A stretch of DNA of 64,000 nt from Parabacteroides goldsteinii DSM 19448 = WAL 12034 (GTDB taxonomy: Bacteria > Bacteroidota > Bacteroidia > Bacteroidales > Tannerellaceae). The stretch covers positions 434,001 through 498,000 of the forward strand of contig NZ_KQ033912.1 in assembly GCF_000969835.1 (NCBI RefSeq). The letters run 5' to 3'. Below, one piece after another: positions 19,013-27,164 of this stretch; position 1 is the first letter of the stretch, and each line of letters opens with the position of its first letter. Below the pieces are notes generated by a model. It worked only from the letters and a program-made list of their open reading frames with translations. It was not told the origin of the DNA and did no database searches. The position numbers were made by a program, and so were the translations under genes.

Positions 19013-19180
19013 GGTTGCCGATAGAGCGAAAGGGATGGTTGCCGATGCCTCGAAAAGGGAGGTTCCCACCAACGCGAAAGGGGCGGTTGCAGGTCTGGCA
19101 ACAAGCCTTTCGAGGCACCCTCGAAAACGGTTTCGCACTATCGGCGAAAGTAGTTTCGCGGGTGCCTCGAAAGCAGAGGG
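19013..19180. repeat. 23-24 bp periodic CGAAA array with embedded inverted repeats
   Basis: CGAAA occurs at 19027, 19051, 19075, 19122, 19145 and 19168, at steps of 24, 24, 47 (two units), 23 and 23. Units starting GGTT lie at 19013, 19037, 19061 and 19085, exactly 24 bp apart; the first two share GGTTGCCGAT. Overlaid on this are inverted repeats: 19107-19119 with 19161-19173 (13 bp, perfect) and 19017-19031 with 19131-19145 (15 bp, one mismatch). It fills the gap between the end of the HU-like gene and the major pilin. Confidence 0.75.
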
Positions 19181-19184
19181 GCTG

Positions 19185-19937
19185 TCACTCGATTTCGGGA
19201 CGGTCGCCACCACCTCCCGGCTGGGCTATGGATACAGGGATTGTCAGGGAGCGGGGGGATTTGCGAAGGGCGTTTTTCCCTTTCATATATTGAGTGGTAA
19301 TTGTCAGTTCATAGCTTCCGGGTTGTAGGCCGGCAGGAACAACAAACATGATTTTCGAAGGGTCGTTTATTCCGAACATGTCGCTTTCGACCTTAGTCAC
19401 GGCATCGGTCGCAGTATTGCGGATTGTAATGCCGACAGACGGATCGTCACCCACCACCCGAAGGTAAGAGCCGTGGATAGCAAAATTACGTCCCGGAGTC
19501 ATACTGCCGTCAATCATACCATTGCTACGGTCCTCCGTATCAACCACGTACATAAGACCGGGTTTTTCGCCTTTAATGACGACTTCGGTCTTAGCAATCT
19601 CTTCACGGAGGACTTTATCCTGGGTAAAGACAACATAAATACCATTCTTCAGAGGATTCCAGAGCCCTTTTTCGACTATTCCGGTAAAACGGGGAACGGC
19701 ATAGAACAGGCCGGTATTCACATTATAGCCGTTCATCAGGAAGCGGGCCACCATACGTTGGAAAAGGGTTACTACATGAACGAGAGTTTCTTCGCGAAGT
19801 CCGGTATCTTCCGAACGCATTTCCGCATAAATTTCGGGAAGGCCGACATTTCCGGCAGGGTCGAGCACTAAAATCTGGTCATTCGGGTCTGCCGTAACGC
19901 TGTTATCAGTCAACCATCCTCTTAATTTGTTTTGCAT
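19185..19937 (-). CDS. HU/IHF-like DNA-binding protein with C-terminal Ig-like DUF4469 domain
   Basis: A 250-aa cytoplasmic protein, common in Bacteroidales, with an HU-like N-terminal domain (about 1-125: LRGWLTDNSVTADPNDQILVL, HVVTLFQRMVARFLMNGYNVNTGLF) and an Ig-like domain (about 140-240) of the DUF4469 type (GSYLRVVGDDPSVGITIRN, IMFVVPAGLQPGSYELTITTQY), ending in a Gly/Pro-rich tail. There is no signal peptide. Family members are described as DNA-binding-domain proteins; their role is not established. It heads the pilus gene series and has its own good promoter at 20039-20070, so it may be transcribed with, or regulate, the pilins. Confidence 0.8.
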   Translation of the reverse strand: MQNKLRGWLTDNSVTADPNDQILVLDPAGNVGLPEIYAEMRSEDTGLREETLVHVVTLFQRMVARFLMNGYNVNTGLFYAVPRFTGIVEKGLWNPLKNGIYVVFTQDKVLREEIAKTEVVIKGEKPGLMYVVDTEDRSNGMIDGSMTPGRNFAIHGSYLRVVGDDPSVGITIRNTATDAVTKVESDMFGINDPSKIMFVVPAGLQPGSYELTITTQYMKGKNALRKSPRSLTIPVSIAQPGGGGDRPEIE

Positions 19938-20038
19938 AATACTAGCTTTTTAAGATTAATAATTCTTCACTACGCATTTTACGGGCGTTGTCTGCCGTCA
20001 AATCATCACCGGACCAAACGTTCGTTTCAACACGCCGA

Positions 20039-20070
20039 CAAATCTATGCCTTTTTTATCATCTCGCCAAA
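20039..20070 (-). promoter_or_regulatory. Promoter of the HU-like gene and possibly the pilus operon
   Basis: On the minus strand, TTTG (20070 to 20067) is followed after 20 bases by TAGATTTG (20046 to 20039), a good Bacteroidetes -33/-7 pair. It predicts a leader of roughly 95 nt before the ATG at 19937. Confidence 0.6.
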
Positions 20071-20450
20071 TATTATTGTATTTTTTATATATTATAAAAC
20101 AATCCTAAAAGATCAATCCACAGATAGGAGATTTCTTTTAAAGAATAATTTCAGAGAAATAGAATCATTTTAAACCCACCAACAACCAACCTTGTTTATC
20201 AAAGACTATACTATCCAAATAGCATAACAAGCAATTACTACCTGTTATAAAAGAAGGATTAAACCACATTTAAAATGTAATGATTTTCATAATATCTTAC
20301 TGTAAAAAATAACACTTTCAAAACATCGGTTATTGTATAAAATAATAGAATAAAAAACTCTTGTATCCCCCCTCTAATTAAGCCACCATATCCAACCATC
20401 ACAAACTCAAACTCAAACCCACATAACAAAAAGCAATCGGAAAACACGAA
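20071..20450. other. Intergenic stretch without a gene
   Basis: AT-rich sequence between the HU-like promoter and the RAYT element. I see no convincing gene, RNA or repeat. Short ORFs here lack family features and good start signals. Confidence 0.5.
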
Positions 20451-20457
20451 TGCCGCA

Positions 20458-20501
20458 GGCTCTCTTTTGCCGTTGGTTGAAACCAACGGCAAAAGAGAGC
20501 C
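20458..20501. repeat. REP-like 44-bp palindrome upstream of the transposase
   Basis: Two 21-base arms (20458-20478 and 20481-20501) are perfect reverse complements around the dinucleotide GA. The outer part (GGCTCTCTTTTGCCG) is shared with the elements downstream of the transposase; the inner part (GTTGGTT) differs from the downstream GTCAGTT while keeping pairing. Confidence 0.85.
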
Positions 20502-20610
20502 TATAGCAAAAGAGAATCAAAAACATGAGAAAGAAAGCTAAAGACATAAAAGAACTGCGACACCAGGATTTACCCTGTTTAAATTATTTGAAAAGAAAAA
20601 TCTTCGCTTT

Positions 20611-20633
20611 GAGATAATTCAAATAATTATCTC
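20611..20633 (+). promoter_or_regulatory. Leader hairpin of the transposase gene
   Basis: GAGATAATT, loop CAAAT, AATTATCTC: a perfect 9-bp hairpin ending 31 bases before the transposase ATG. Leader hairpins that limit transposase translation are known in IS200; similarity of function is inference. Confidence 0.4.
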
Positions 20634-20664
20634 TACATTTACCGCAATTTTAAAACCATTGACT

Positions 20665-21090
20665 ATGTCTTACGTATCTATTCTTATCCATTGCGTTTGG
20701 AGCACTAAAGACAGAGCTCCGTTATTAAAGAATCCACATTACCGGTATGAACTATTTGCTCATATACGAAAGTACTCAAAATCAAAGGGTATTCTTACCG
20801 ACTATATCGGAGGATTCACAAATCATGTACATCTCTTGTTATTTCTTAAACCAGGTCAATCGTTGGCCGAAATAGAGAAATTAATTAAAGGAGAGTCTTC
20901 CCATTGGTATTCCCAAATGAAATACGGACATTTAGAGTGGCAGGATGATTATTTTGCTATTTCGGTAAGTCCGGATCGGCTGGAGACAGTTCGCCGATAT
21001 ATTAGAAAACAGGAAGAGCATCATAAAAAGTATAGTTTCGGAGAGGAATATGAATCTTTTCTGAAAATACTCCACAAAGAAGGATTGTAA
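20665..21090 (+). CDS. REP-associated tyrosine transposase (IS200-like, Y1/HUH)
   Basis: A 141-aa single-strand DNA transposase. It shows the HUH motif HVH at residues 54-56 (GGFTNHVHLLLFL), a helical region IEKLIKGESSHWYSQM, WQDDYFAISVSPDRLETVRRYI with the likely catalytic Tyr at 112, and the tail RKQEEHHKKYSFGEEYESFL, which is typical of RAYT proteins and related IS200-like enzymes. The open frame begins with a TTG at 20659; I chose the ATG at 20665. Flanking REP-like palindromes and the absence of a TnpB partner favour RAYT over a classic IS200/IS605 element. It appears intact. Confidence 0.88.
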   Translation: MSYVSILIHCVWSTKDRAPLLKNPHYRYELFAHIRKYSKSKGILTDYIGGFTNHVHLLLFLKPGQSLAEIEKLIKGESSHWYSQMKYGHLEWQDDYFAISVSPDRLETVRRYIRKQEEHHKKYSFGEEYESFLKILHKEGL

Positions 21091-21166
21091 TATTGTTATA
21101 AGGTATGGCTTTATACCAATACCATATGCCATGTCTCATATCCCATATGCCATGTGGAGCATAGCA

Positions 21167-21373
21167 TGCCGTAGGCTCTCTTTTGCCGTCAGTTTCAACT
21201 GACGGATCTAAAAACAGGAGGCAAAGCCTCTTCCTTTGCGGACTTTAGTCCCTTTATTATTATTATTAAAGGGGTTAAAACCCACAGAGGAATCCGGCAA
21301 AGCCGGAAAATTTAATTATCCGTCAGTTGAAACTGACGGCAAAAGAGAGCCTGCGGCACGAGGCGAGCCTCGT
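21167..21373. repeat. REP-like palindrome cluster downstream of the transposase
   Basis: Two 21-base arms (21174-21194 and 21331-21351) are exact reverse complements. Each also closes on itself: CCGTCAGTT-TC-AACTGACGG (21186-21205) and the same stem with a GA centre (21320-21339). Between them are smaller palindromes (GAGGCAAAGCCTC at 21218-21230 region, GGACTTTAGTCC, CCGGCAAAGCCGG), and outside is ACGAGGC-GA-GCCTCGT (21358-21373). The cluster ends about 37 bases before the metH stop codon on the opposite strand. Confidence 0.75.
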
Positions 21374-21409
21374 TTAAGAGATAATTATGGGAATAATTTT
21401 ATTCTTTAT

Positions 21410-24400
21410 TCAGGATATATTCTTATTCAACAATTTTTTAGCCTCCGCTTCCGACAGGTTGCGACGGGCGGCGTAATCTTTCATTTGTTCTTCGTCGATC
21501 GAGCCGATCATAAAGTATTGTGAGTCGGGATGGGCGATATAGATACCGCTTACCGTTGCTGTCGGGTACATGGCGCCGTTTTCCGTCAGTTTCACATGGA
21601 TCTGCGACATATCGAGCAGGTTGTCCAGCGTATAATTCAATAACTGGTCGGGCAATGAAGGATAACCGATTGCCGGACGGATACCCTGATATTTCACTTT
21701 GTACAGGTCAGGGATCGACAAGGCTTCGTCCGGAGCATACCCCCAGTATTCCTTGCGGACTTTTTCATGGAGATATTCCGCCAAGGCTTCCGCCAGACGG
21801 TCCGTCAATGTTTGAAGCAACATGGAATTGTAGGTGTCCCCTTCTTCTTCCAGCTTATTCTTCAAGTCTTCGGCACCGACACCGGCGGTAACGACAAACG
21901 CCCCCGCATAATCGGTACGGCCTTCCGACACCGGCATGATATAATCGGCCAGCGATTTATAAACGCCCTCCTCCTTTTTCGACTGCTGACGCAATACCGG
22001 GATCGCGATCTCTCCCATCCGGATCGTATCGCCATCGCTGTTAGCCGGGAAGAACCCGTAGATGGCCTTACAATATTCAGCCTTCATCTCCACCAGGCGG
22101 TCCAGCAGTTTGACGGCGTCTTTATACAGTTGCATGGCTTCGGCAGCCTTGGCACGGTCCTCTTCCGGAAAATCTGCCAGCCAGGAAGCGCGGCAAGCGT
22201 CGCAACCGTGTATCTGGGTGATATCGGCAAAGCGGCCGTTCAGTTTCCAGGCGGTAAAGAAGAATGTCCAGTGTATATACGGAATAATTTCCTCCAACGG
22301 GATATAAGGCAATACATGGATACCCATCTGATTCGGAACCACCGGCGTATACCCCTTCCAATCTATCTGCTGAGGATTGGCACGAGCTTCGCTCAATGAA
22401 ACCAGCACTTCCTTTTTCTTTTCCATGGAAGCACGCAAGGCTTCATATTCATTATTCAGGTTTTCGATATACGCATCACGGGTATCCGGATTCAACAACT
22501 TAGCTGCGATCAACGGATTCTGCGACGCATCGAGCACATGGATCACCGGATAGTCGTAATGAGGAGCGATCTTGATAGCCGTATGCAATTTGGAGGTTGT
22601 TGCACCACCCACCATAATAGGTATGGTCAGACCTGCTTTCTGCATTTCGTCCGTCACATGTACCATCTCTTCCAGCGAAGGGGTGATCAGGCCGGACAGG
22701 CAAACCAGGTCGGGCTGCTCCTTCATGGCAGTCTGCACGATCACTTCGGCAGGAACCATCACACCCAGGTCGATCACTTCGTAGTTGTTGCAGGCCAGGA
22801 CGATCGAAACGATATTCTTTCCGATATCATGCACATCGCCTTTTACAGTAGCAAAAACCACCTTTCCGGCTTTTGCCGAGCCGGCTGCCGATTTCTGCGC
22901 CTCGATGGCCGGTTGCAGGATAGCAACTGCCTTTTTCATCGTGCGGGCAGTCTTCACCACTTGCGGCAGAAACATCTTTCCGGCCCCGAACAGTTCGCCG
23001 ACCTTATTCATGCCGCTCATCAACGGACCGTCGATAATATCCACGGCACGCAGATACGCCTTCAACGCCTCCTGCAAGTCTTCTTCCAGATGGTCGCCGA
23101 TACCTTTTATCAGGGCATATTCAAGACGTTCCTTCAACGGTTGTTCACGCCAGGCTTCATGCTTTTCTTCCGTTCCGCCCTGTTTCTCAACGACCAGGTT
23201 CTGGGCATAGGTGATCAGTTCCTCTGCCGCTTCGGGACGGCGGTACAGGATCACATCTTCCAGCAAATTGCGGAATTCAGGTTCTATATCTTCATACAGT
23301 ACGGCCGATGACGGGTTGACAATCCCCATATCCAGTCCCTTGCTGATAGCATGGTAAAGGAATACGGAGTGCATCGCCTCACGTACATAATTATTTCCAC
23401 GGAATGAGAACGACAGGTTACTGATACCGCCGCTCACCTTCGCACCCGGCAGGTTCTGTTTGATCCATTCGACGGCACGGATAAAATCGAGTCCGTATCC
23501 GTTATGTTCTTCCATCCCGGTTGCGATTGCCAGTACATTCGGGTCGAATATAATTCCATTCGGATCGAAATCTATTTTCTCCCGGAGGAGACGGTAAGCG
23601 CGTCCGCAGACTTCGGCTTTCCGTTCGAAAGTATCCGCCTGCCCTTTTTCATCGAAAGCCATCACCACGGCGGCTGCCCCCAACTGTTTGATGCGGGCGG
23701 CATGGGCCAGGAAGACTTCCTCCCCTTCTTTCAGCGAGATCGAGTTGACAATACTCTTTCCCTGCACACACATCAGTCCCTCTTCAATCACTTCCCATTT
23801 GGAGGAGTCGATCATAACGGGGACACGGGCGATATCAGGCTCGGAAGCGACCAGGTTCAGGAAAGTAGTCATCTCCTTCACCGCGTCGAGCATTCCATCG
23901 TCCATATTGATATCGATCACCTGGGCACCGTCTTCCACCTGTTTGCGGGCAATGGTCAGTGCCTCTTCATAGTTTCCTTCTTTGATCAGACGCAGGAACT
24001 TGCGCGAGCCGGCCACGTTACAACGTTCGCCGATATTGATAAAGTTATTTTCTTTCTTTACTTCCAGCAGTTCGAGGCCCGACAGCCACAAGCAATCCGG
24101 TTTCGGAGCCGGCACATGCGGCTTCGCTCCTTTTACCAATGCCGGATACTGGGCGATATGGGCCGGAGTCGTACCGCAACAGCCACCGATAATATTTACC
24201 AGTCCTTCTTCGATAAACGGTTTGACATGGACAGCCATCTTTTCGGGTGTCTCATCGTACGTACCGAAACTGTTAGGCAACCCGGCATTCGGATAGGCAC
24301 TGATAAAGTAAGGGGCATGCTTGGCCAGTTCCGCCAGATAAGGCTTCATATCGGCCGCACCGAACGAGCAGTTCAGGCCGATGCTGACCAGATTGATATG

Positions 24401-25102
24401 CTGGACCGATGCCAGAAAAGCACCCAGCGTCTGTCCCGACAACGTGCGTCCTCCCTGAGCCGACAACGTCAGGGACAACATGATGGGCAGGTCTTTGCCT
24501 TTTTCCTTCAATGCTGTTTCAGCTGCCTCGAGTCCGGCTTTCACGTTCAGCGTATCGAAGGTCGTCTCGAAAAGGATGAGATCGACACCGCCGTCGATCA
24601 AGGCTTCCACCTGTTCCTTATATGCTTTATATACATCTTTATAGGTAACGGCACGGTAAGCAGGGTTGCTTACATCGGGGCTCATGGAGGCAGTCTTGTT
24701 GGTCGGACCGATCGAGCCGGCAACAAAAATAGTCCTGTCGGGATGCTCCGCCATGAACTCGTCGGCCACTTCGCGTCCCAACTTACCGGCGGCCAGGTTT
24801 ATTTCGCGCACATATTCCTGCATGGCATAATCTTCCATCGAGATCGCGTTGGCATTGAATGTGTTGGTGGCAAAAATATCGGCCCCGGCATCCAGGTATT
24901 GCCGGTGAATGGATTTGATCACGTCCGGACGGGTGATACACAACAGGTCGTTGTTTCCTTTCAGTTGTCCGGGGAAATCGGCAAAACGGTCGCCGCGATA
25001 ATCCTGTTCATTGAGTTTGAACCCCTGGATCATGGTACCCATACCACCATCCAGTATCAGGATACGCTCCTGCAGAGATCGTATAAATAATTCTTTAGTC
25101 AT
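21410..25102 (-). CDS. metH: Cobalamin-dependent methionine synthase
   Basis: Transfers the methyl group of methyltetrahydrofolate to homocysteine through cobalamin. All four modules are present in 1230 aa, the normal length: homocysteine domain (1-330; LDGGMGTMIQ, zinc cysteines GGCCGTTP with C308 and C309), pterin domain (about 345-610; NFINIGERCNVAGS, VMIDSSKW), cobalamin domain (about 640-890; DVHDIGKN with the cobalt-ligand H758, SGLITPSLEEM), and SAM-binding activation domain (about 900-1230; GIHVLPYIPL, RPAIGYPSLPD). No cobalamin riboswitch fits in the 45 bp to smpB, so cobalamin control, if any, lies elsewhere. The presence of the activation domain means the enzyme needs a flavodoxin-type reductant. 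Confidence 0.98.
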   Translation of the reverse strand: MTKELFIRSLQERILILDGGMGTMIQGFKLNEQDYRGDRFADFPGQLKGNNDLLCITRPDVIKSIHRQYLDAGADIFATNTFNANAISMEDYAMQEYVREINLAAGKLGREVADEFMAEHPDRTIFVAGSIGPTNKTASMSPDVSNPAYRAVTYKDVYKAYKEQVEALIDGGVDLILFETTFDTLNVKAGLEAAETALKEKGKDLPIMLSLTLSAQGGRTLSGQTLGAFLASVQHINLVSIGLNCSFGAADMKPYLAELAKHAPYFISAYPNAGLPNSFGTYDETPEKMAVHVKPFIEEGLVNIIGGCCGTTPAHIAQYPALVKGAKPHVPAPKPDCLWLSGLELLEVKKENNFINIGERCNVAGSRKFLRLIKEGNYEEALTIARKQVEDGAQVIDINMDDGMLDAVKEMTTFLNLVASEPDIARVPVMIDSSKWEVIEEGLMCVQGKSIVNSISLKEGEEVFLAHAARIKQLGAAAVVMAFDEKGQADTFERKAEVCGRAYRLLREKIDFDPNGIIFDPNVLAIATGMEEHNGYGLDFIRAVEWIKQNLPGAKVSGGISNLSFSFRGNNYVREAMHSVFLYHAISKGLDMGIVNPSSAVLYEDIEPEFRNLLEDVILYRRPEAAEELITYAQNLVVEKQGGTEEKHEAWREQPLKERLEYALIKGIGDHLEEDLQEALKAYLRAVDIIDGPLMSGMNKVGELFGAGKMFLPQVVKTARTMKKAVAILQPAIEAQKSAAGSAKAGKVVFATVKGDVHDIGKNIVSIVLACNNYEVIDLGVMVPAEVIVQTAMKEQPDLVCLSGLITPSLEEMVHVTDEMQKAGLTIPIMVGGATTSKLHTAIKIAPHYDYPVIHVLDASQNPLIAAKLLNPDTRDAYIENLNNEYEALRASMEKKKEVLVSLSEARANPQQIDWKGYTPVVPNQMGIHVLPYIPLEEIIPYIHWTFFFTAWKLNGRFADITQIHGCDACRASWLADFPEEDRAKAAEAMQLYKDAVKLLDRLVEMKAEYCKAIYGFFPANSDGDTIRMGEIAIPVLRQQSKKEEGVYKSLADYIMPVSEGRTDYAGAFVVTAGVGAEDLKNKLEEEGDTYNSMLLQTLTDRLAEALAEYLHEKVRKEYWGYAPDEALSIPDLYKVKYQGIRPAIGYPSLPDQLLNYTLDNLLDMSQIHVKLTENGAMYPTATVSGIYIAHPDSQYFMIGSIDEEQMKDYAARRNLSEAEAKKLLNKNIS

Positions 25103-25129
25103 AGATATGTTGTTTCTTTATGAAAAGAG

Positions 25130-25156
25130 AAACGGCAAGAATATTTCTTACCGTTT
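25130..25156 (-). terminator. Terminator overlapping the smpB stop codon
   Basis: AAACGG, one mismatch, AAGAA, loop TAT, TTCTT, CCGTTT; read on the minus strand it is followed by a T-rich stretch (TTTCTCTTTTC). It would end the smpB transcript before metH. Confidence 0.55.
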
Positions 25157-25609
25157 GAATGCCCTGTCCATCTCCCGCTTATCGTCACGGGCTTTGATGG
25201 AATCGCGCTTATCGTATTCCTTCTTACCTTTGGCAATAGCGACAACCACTTTCGCCAGCCCTTTTTCATTAATGAACATACGGGTCGGGATAATGGTAAA
25301 ACCGCTGTTGCGGGCGGCACTGTCTATCTTGCGCAGTTCCTTTTTGGTAAGCAGCAGTTTGCGGTCGCGGCGTGCGACGTGATTATTATAGGTACCATAG
25401 AAATACTCGGCGATATACATGTTCTTTACCCACAACTCGCCCTTCTCCATGATACAAAACGTATCCACCAGGCTGGCTTTTCCCAGGCGGATGGATTTGA
25501 TCTCCGTCCCTGTCAGCACAATCCCGGCAGTAAAAGTGTCGAGCAATTCGTAATCGAAGGTTGCCCGCTTATTCTTTATCTGTATATTATTACTAATCTT
25601 TTCTTTCAT
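25148..25609 (-). CDS. smpB: SsrA-binding protein SmpB
   Basis: Binds tmRNA and brings it to stalled ribosomes for trans-translation. At 153 aa it has normal length. Seen are the N-terminal beta-barrel motifs [55 protein letters not shown], and the basic C-terminal tail [19 protein letters not shown] that enters the ribosomal decoding site. The tmRNA gene itself is not in the window. The following gene downstream, metH, is separated by a terminator. Confidence 0.97.
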   Translation of the reverse strand: MKEKISNNIQIKNKRATFDYELLDTFTAGIVLTGTEIKSIRLGKASLVDTFCIMEKGELWVKNMYIAEYFYGTYNNHVARRDRKLLLTKKELRKIDSAARNSGFTIIPTRMFINEKGLAKVVVAIAKGKKEYDKRDSIKARDDKREMDRAFKR

Positions 25610-25622
25610 CTTTTTCTAACTG

Positions 25623-26189
25623 TCAATAACGTAACCCCGGCATCAGCATGAATAAAACAAACTCGATCACCGCCGGTGTCAGCAAAATGATAACGGTCGT
25701 TATACCTGCAAACTTCAGGCGTTCTTTCTCTTCCACCTGCATGTAAGGGCCGGCCCCTTCCCATACAATATAAAATGTATAAAGTATAAAGATGCGCAGG
25801 AAGAAAAACTCCGGCAACAGCATCAGTACGACGTTCAACGCAAACATCAGGGAGGATGAATAACCGACAAAACGCTGGCAAAGTTTCATGTCTTTCTCTC
25901 TTTTAAACAACCCCTGCCAGGCTTCATTCAGCAAATACGCCCCGAGATAGAAACCTCCGAACGAAGCGACCAATGTCTTGATCGACGACTTCAACGCCAG
26001 TTCGACATCAAATTCCTTCCGTGTAAACAATACGCCCAGAAAAGCTGCCACAGTTACCAGCCCGATTAACGGATATATAAAGCGCGACAAGAACTCGTCG
26101 CCCTTCTCTTCTTTCCTCGACAGCATATCCCAGGCCTTCCCCGGTTGGGATATGATGGCTATAACCCATTTAATTATCTCCTTGTACAT
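25623..26189 (-). CDS. Yip1-family inner-membrane protein
   Basis: A 188-aa membrane protein with about five hydrophobic segments (near 40-55, 73-95, 110-130, 132-145 and 160-185) and the opening of Bacteroidetes Yip1-domain proteins (IISQPGKAWDMLSRKEE). Function is not known. It ends 13 bases before the smpB start and may be co-transcribed with it. Confidence 0.75.
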   Translation of the reverse strand: MYKEIIKWVIAIISQPGKAWDMLSRKEEKGDEFLSRFIYPLIGLVTVAAFLGVLFTRKEFDVELALKSSIKTLVASFGGFYLGAYLLNEAWQGLFKREKDMKLCQRFVGYSSSLMFALNVVLMLLPEFFFLRIFILYTFYIVWEGAGPYMQVEEKERLKFAGITTVIILLTPAVIEFVLFMLMPGLRY

Positions 26190-26247
26190 CTCTCTGTTTT
26201 TCTATTTGAATGTATTCTCCCTATCCCCTCTATTTATCTGTTTTTCC

Positions 26248-27012
26248 TTATTCCGTCCTGCTGTTAATTTTATATTCTATCGGTTCCGTCCTGTCCCAGA
26301 TACAGGCCGTCGTATCCTTATTAAAAGCAGAAGCATAATTGATCGCTATAGAAAATGTGTTACTGCCTTTTTCTTCCTCCAAAGCACTCACCATATTATA
26401 GAACTCTTCCACACTAAAGGCATTCACCAGGTTCAGTTGCTGGCCTTTAGGCAGCTCCTCTCCTTCCCCGACTTCAATTCTCGCTATCGCTCTCAGATAT
26501 AAATTGTAAATACGTTTGCCGTCTTCCTGGGTATACAGGTTTTCAGGATTATAGCTTATCATGAAACTATCCTTCTGGTTCTCCACAACCGTATGGGTAC
26601 TCCATAAAAACAGCCGGCCTCTGATATAAAAGTCCCTTCCAGTGATAGCTTTTGTCAGCATCTCGTCTTTTAATACGACCGTTGTATCCGTCCAGTTTTT
26701 ATCCACAGGCCACAAATCCACAGGAACAGGATTTTCTATCAACTCGATAGACAAACTATCCGAATTCTGTAACTCAGGAGCAGCCGAATCAAATGAATAT
26801 TGTATCAGAAAACAATCGCCATTATTCCCGCTTACGCCTAAATTGGTACCATAAAGGAAACGCCCGCCCTCAACAAAGAAGCCCTGGGTCGGACGGGTCT
26901 GATACACAGCTTCCTGCTCCCCTACGGTGATCTGTGTATTCGTATCCCCCAGACAAGAGGACATCATCAACAAGCAAACTATGAATATGCTATATAACTC
27001 TTTATTTTTCAT
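26248..27012 (-). CDS. NigD-like lipoprotein
   Basis: A 254-aa lipoprotein (lipobox MSSC, then LGDT). It looks like the NigD-like family of Bacteroidales: an N-terminal OB-like part and a C-terminal beta-sandwich. It is a paralogue of the protein at 39643-40416: the two share GKR-Y-LR (GKRIYNLYLRAIARIEVGEG here), and close to the end AFNKDTTACIWD here against EFNKDSTAATWG there. The role of the family is unclear to me. The start is the ATG at 27012, not the GTG one codon upstream. Confidence 0.6.
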   Translation of the reverse strand: MKNKELYSIFIVCLLMMSSCLGDTNTQITVGEQEAVYQTRPTQGFFVEGGRFLYGTNLGVSGNNGDCFLIQYSFDSAAPELQNSDSLSIELIENPVPVDLWPVDKNWTDTTVVLKDEMLTKAITGRDFYIRGRLFLWSTHTVVENQKDSFMISYNPENLYTQEDGKRIYNLYLRAIARIEVGEGEELPKGQQLNLVNAFSVEEFYNMVSALEEEKGSNTFSIAINYASAFNKDTTACIWDRTEPIEYKINSRTE

Positions 27013-27069
27013 CACATTCTATCTTTACGAACATTCAAGTTAAACCACACCCCACATGACGGGATCGTA

Positions 27070-27099
27070 CAAAGGTAGTAAAAAAGGAAACACAACAAA
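27070..27099 (-). promoter_or_regulatory. Promoter of the NigD-like gene
   Basis: On the minus strand TTTG (27099 to 27096), 18 bases, then TACCTTTG (27077 to 27070): a good -33/-7 pair about 58 bases before the ATG. Confidence 0.55.
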
Positions 27100-27102
27100 C
27101 AA

Positions 27103-27139
27103 GAAAACCGGGAACCTTTGCAAAAACAAAGAAACCCGG
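27103..27139 (-). terminator. Terminator downstream of lysA
   Basis: On the minus strand: CCGGG, small internal loop, CTTTG, loop of 6, CAAAG, internal loop, CCCGG, then TTTTC. It stands between lysA and the promoter of the NigD-like gene. Confidence 0.6.
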
Positions 27140-27164
27140 CTTTCTCTATATAATTAATTAACAA

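Larger units (their letters stand above)
20451..21358. mobile_element. RAYT transposase element bounded by 22-bp perfect inverted repeats
   Basis: The left end (20451-20472) and right end (21337-21358) are exact reverse complements over 22 bases. Inside lie a 21-bp-arm palindrome (20458-20501), the transposase gene, and a REP-like cluster (21167-21358). A further copy of the 22-mer with one change is at 21167-21188, and a partial inverted copy at 20487-20508. No clear target duplication is seen, as expected for HUH/tyrosine enzymes. Confidence 0.75.

Noticed and set aside
19013..19180. CRISPR array
   Set aside because: The repeats are adjacent, imperfect and without spacers, and no cas gene is present.
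18998..19328. Short frames on both strands over the periodic repeat array, showing 8-residue periodicity
   Set aside because: The periodicity follows from the 24-bp DNA repeat. No start signal or family likeness supports coding.
20259..20492. 77-codon minus-strand frame
   Set aside because: It runs through the REP palindrome, has no ribosome site, and resembles no family.
20451..21358. Classic IS200/IS605 element
   Set aside because: The perfect inverted ends, the REP-like palindromes and the lack of TnpB fit RAYT better.
23504..25090. 528-codon open frame on the plus strand, and other long plus frames across 21520-24300
   Set aside because: They lie opposite the full-length metH and their translations lack any protein-family look; they are shadows of its codon usage.
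25103..25147. Cobalamin riboswitch before metH
   Set aside because: Only 45 bp separate metH from smpB, too short for the aptamer, and the space is partly a terminator.
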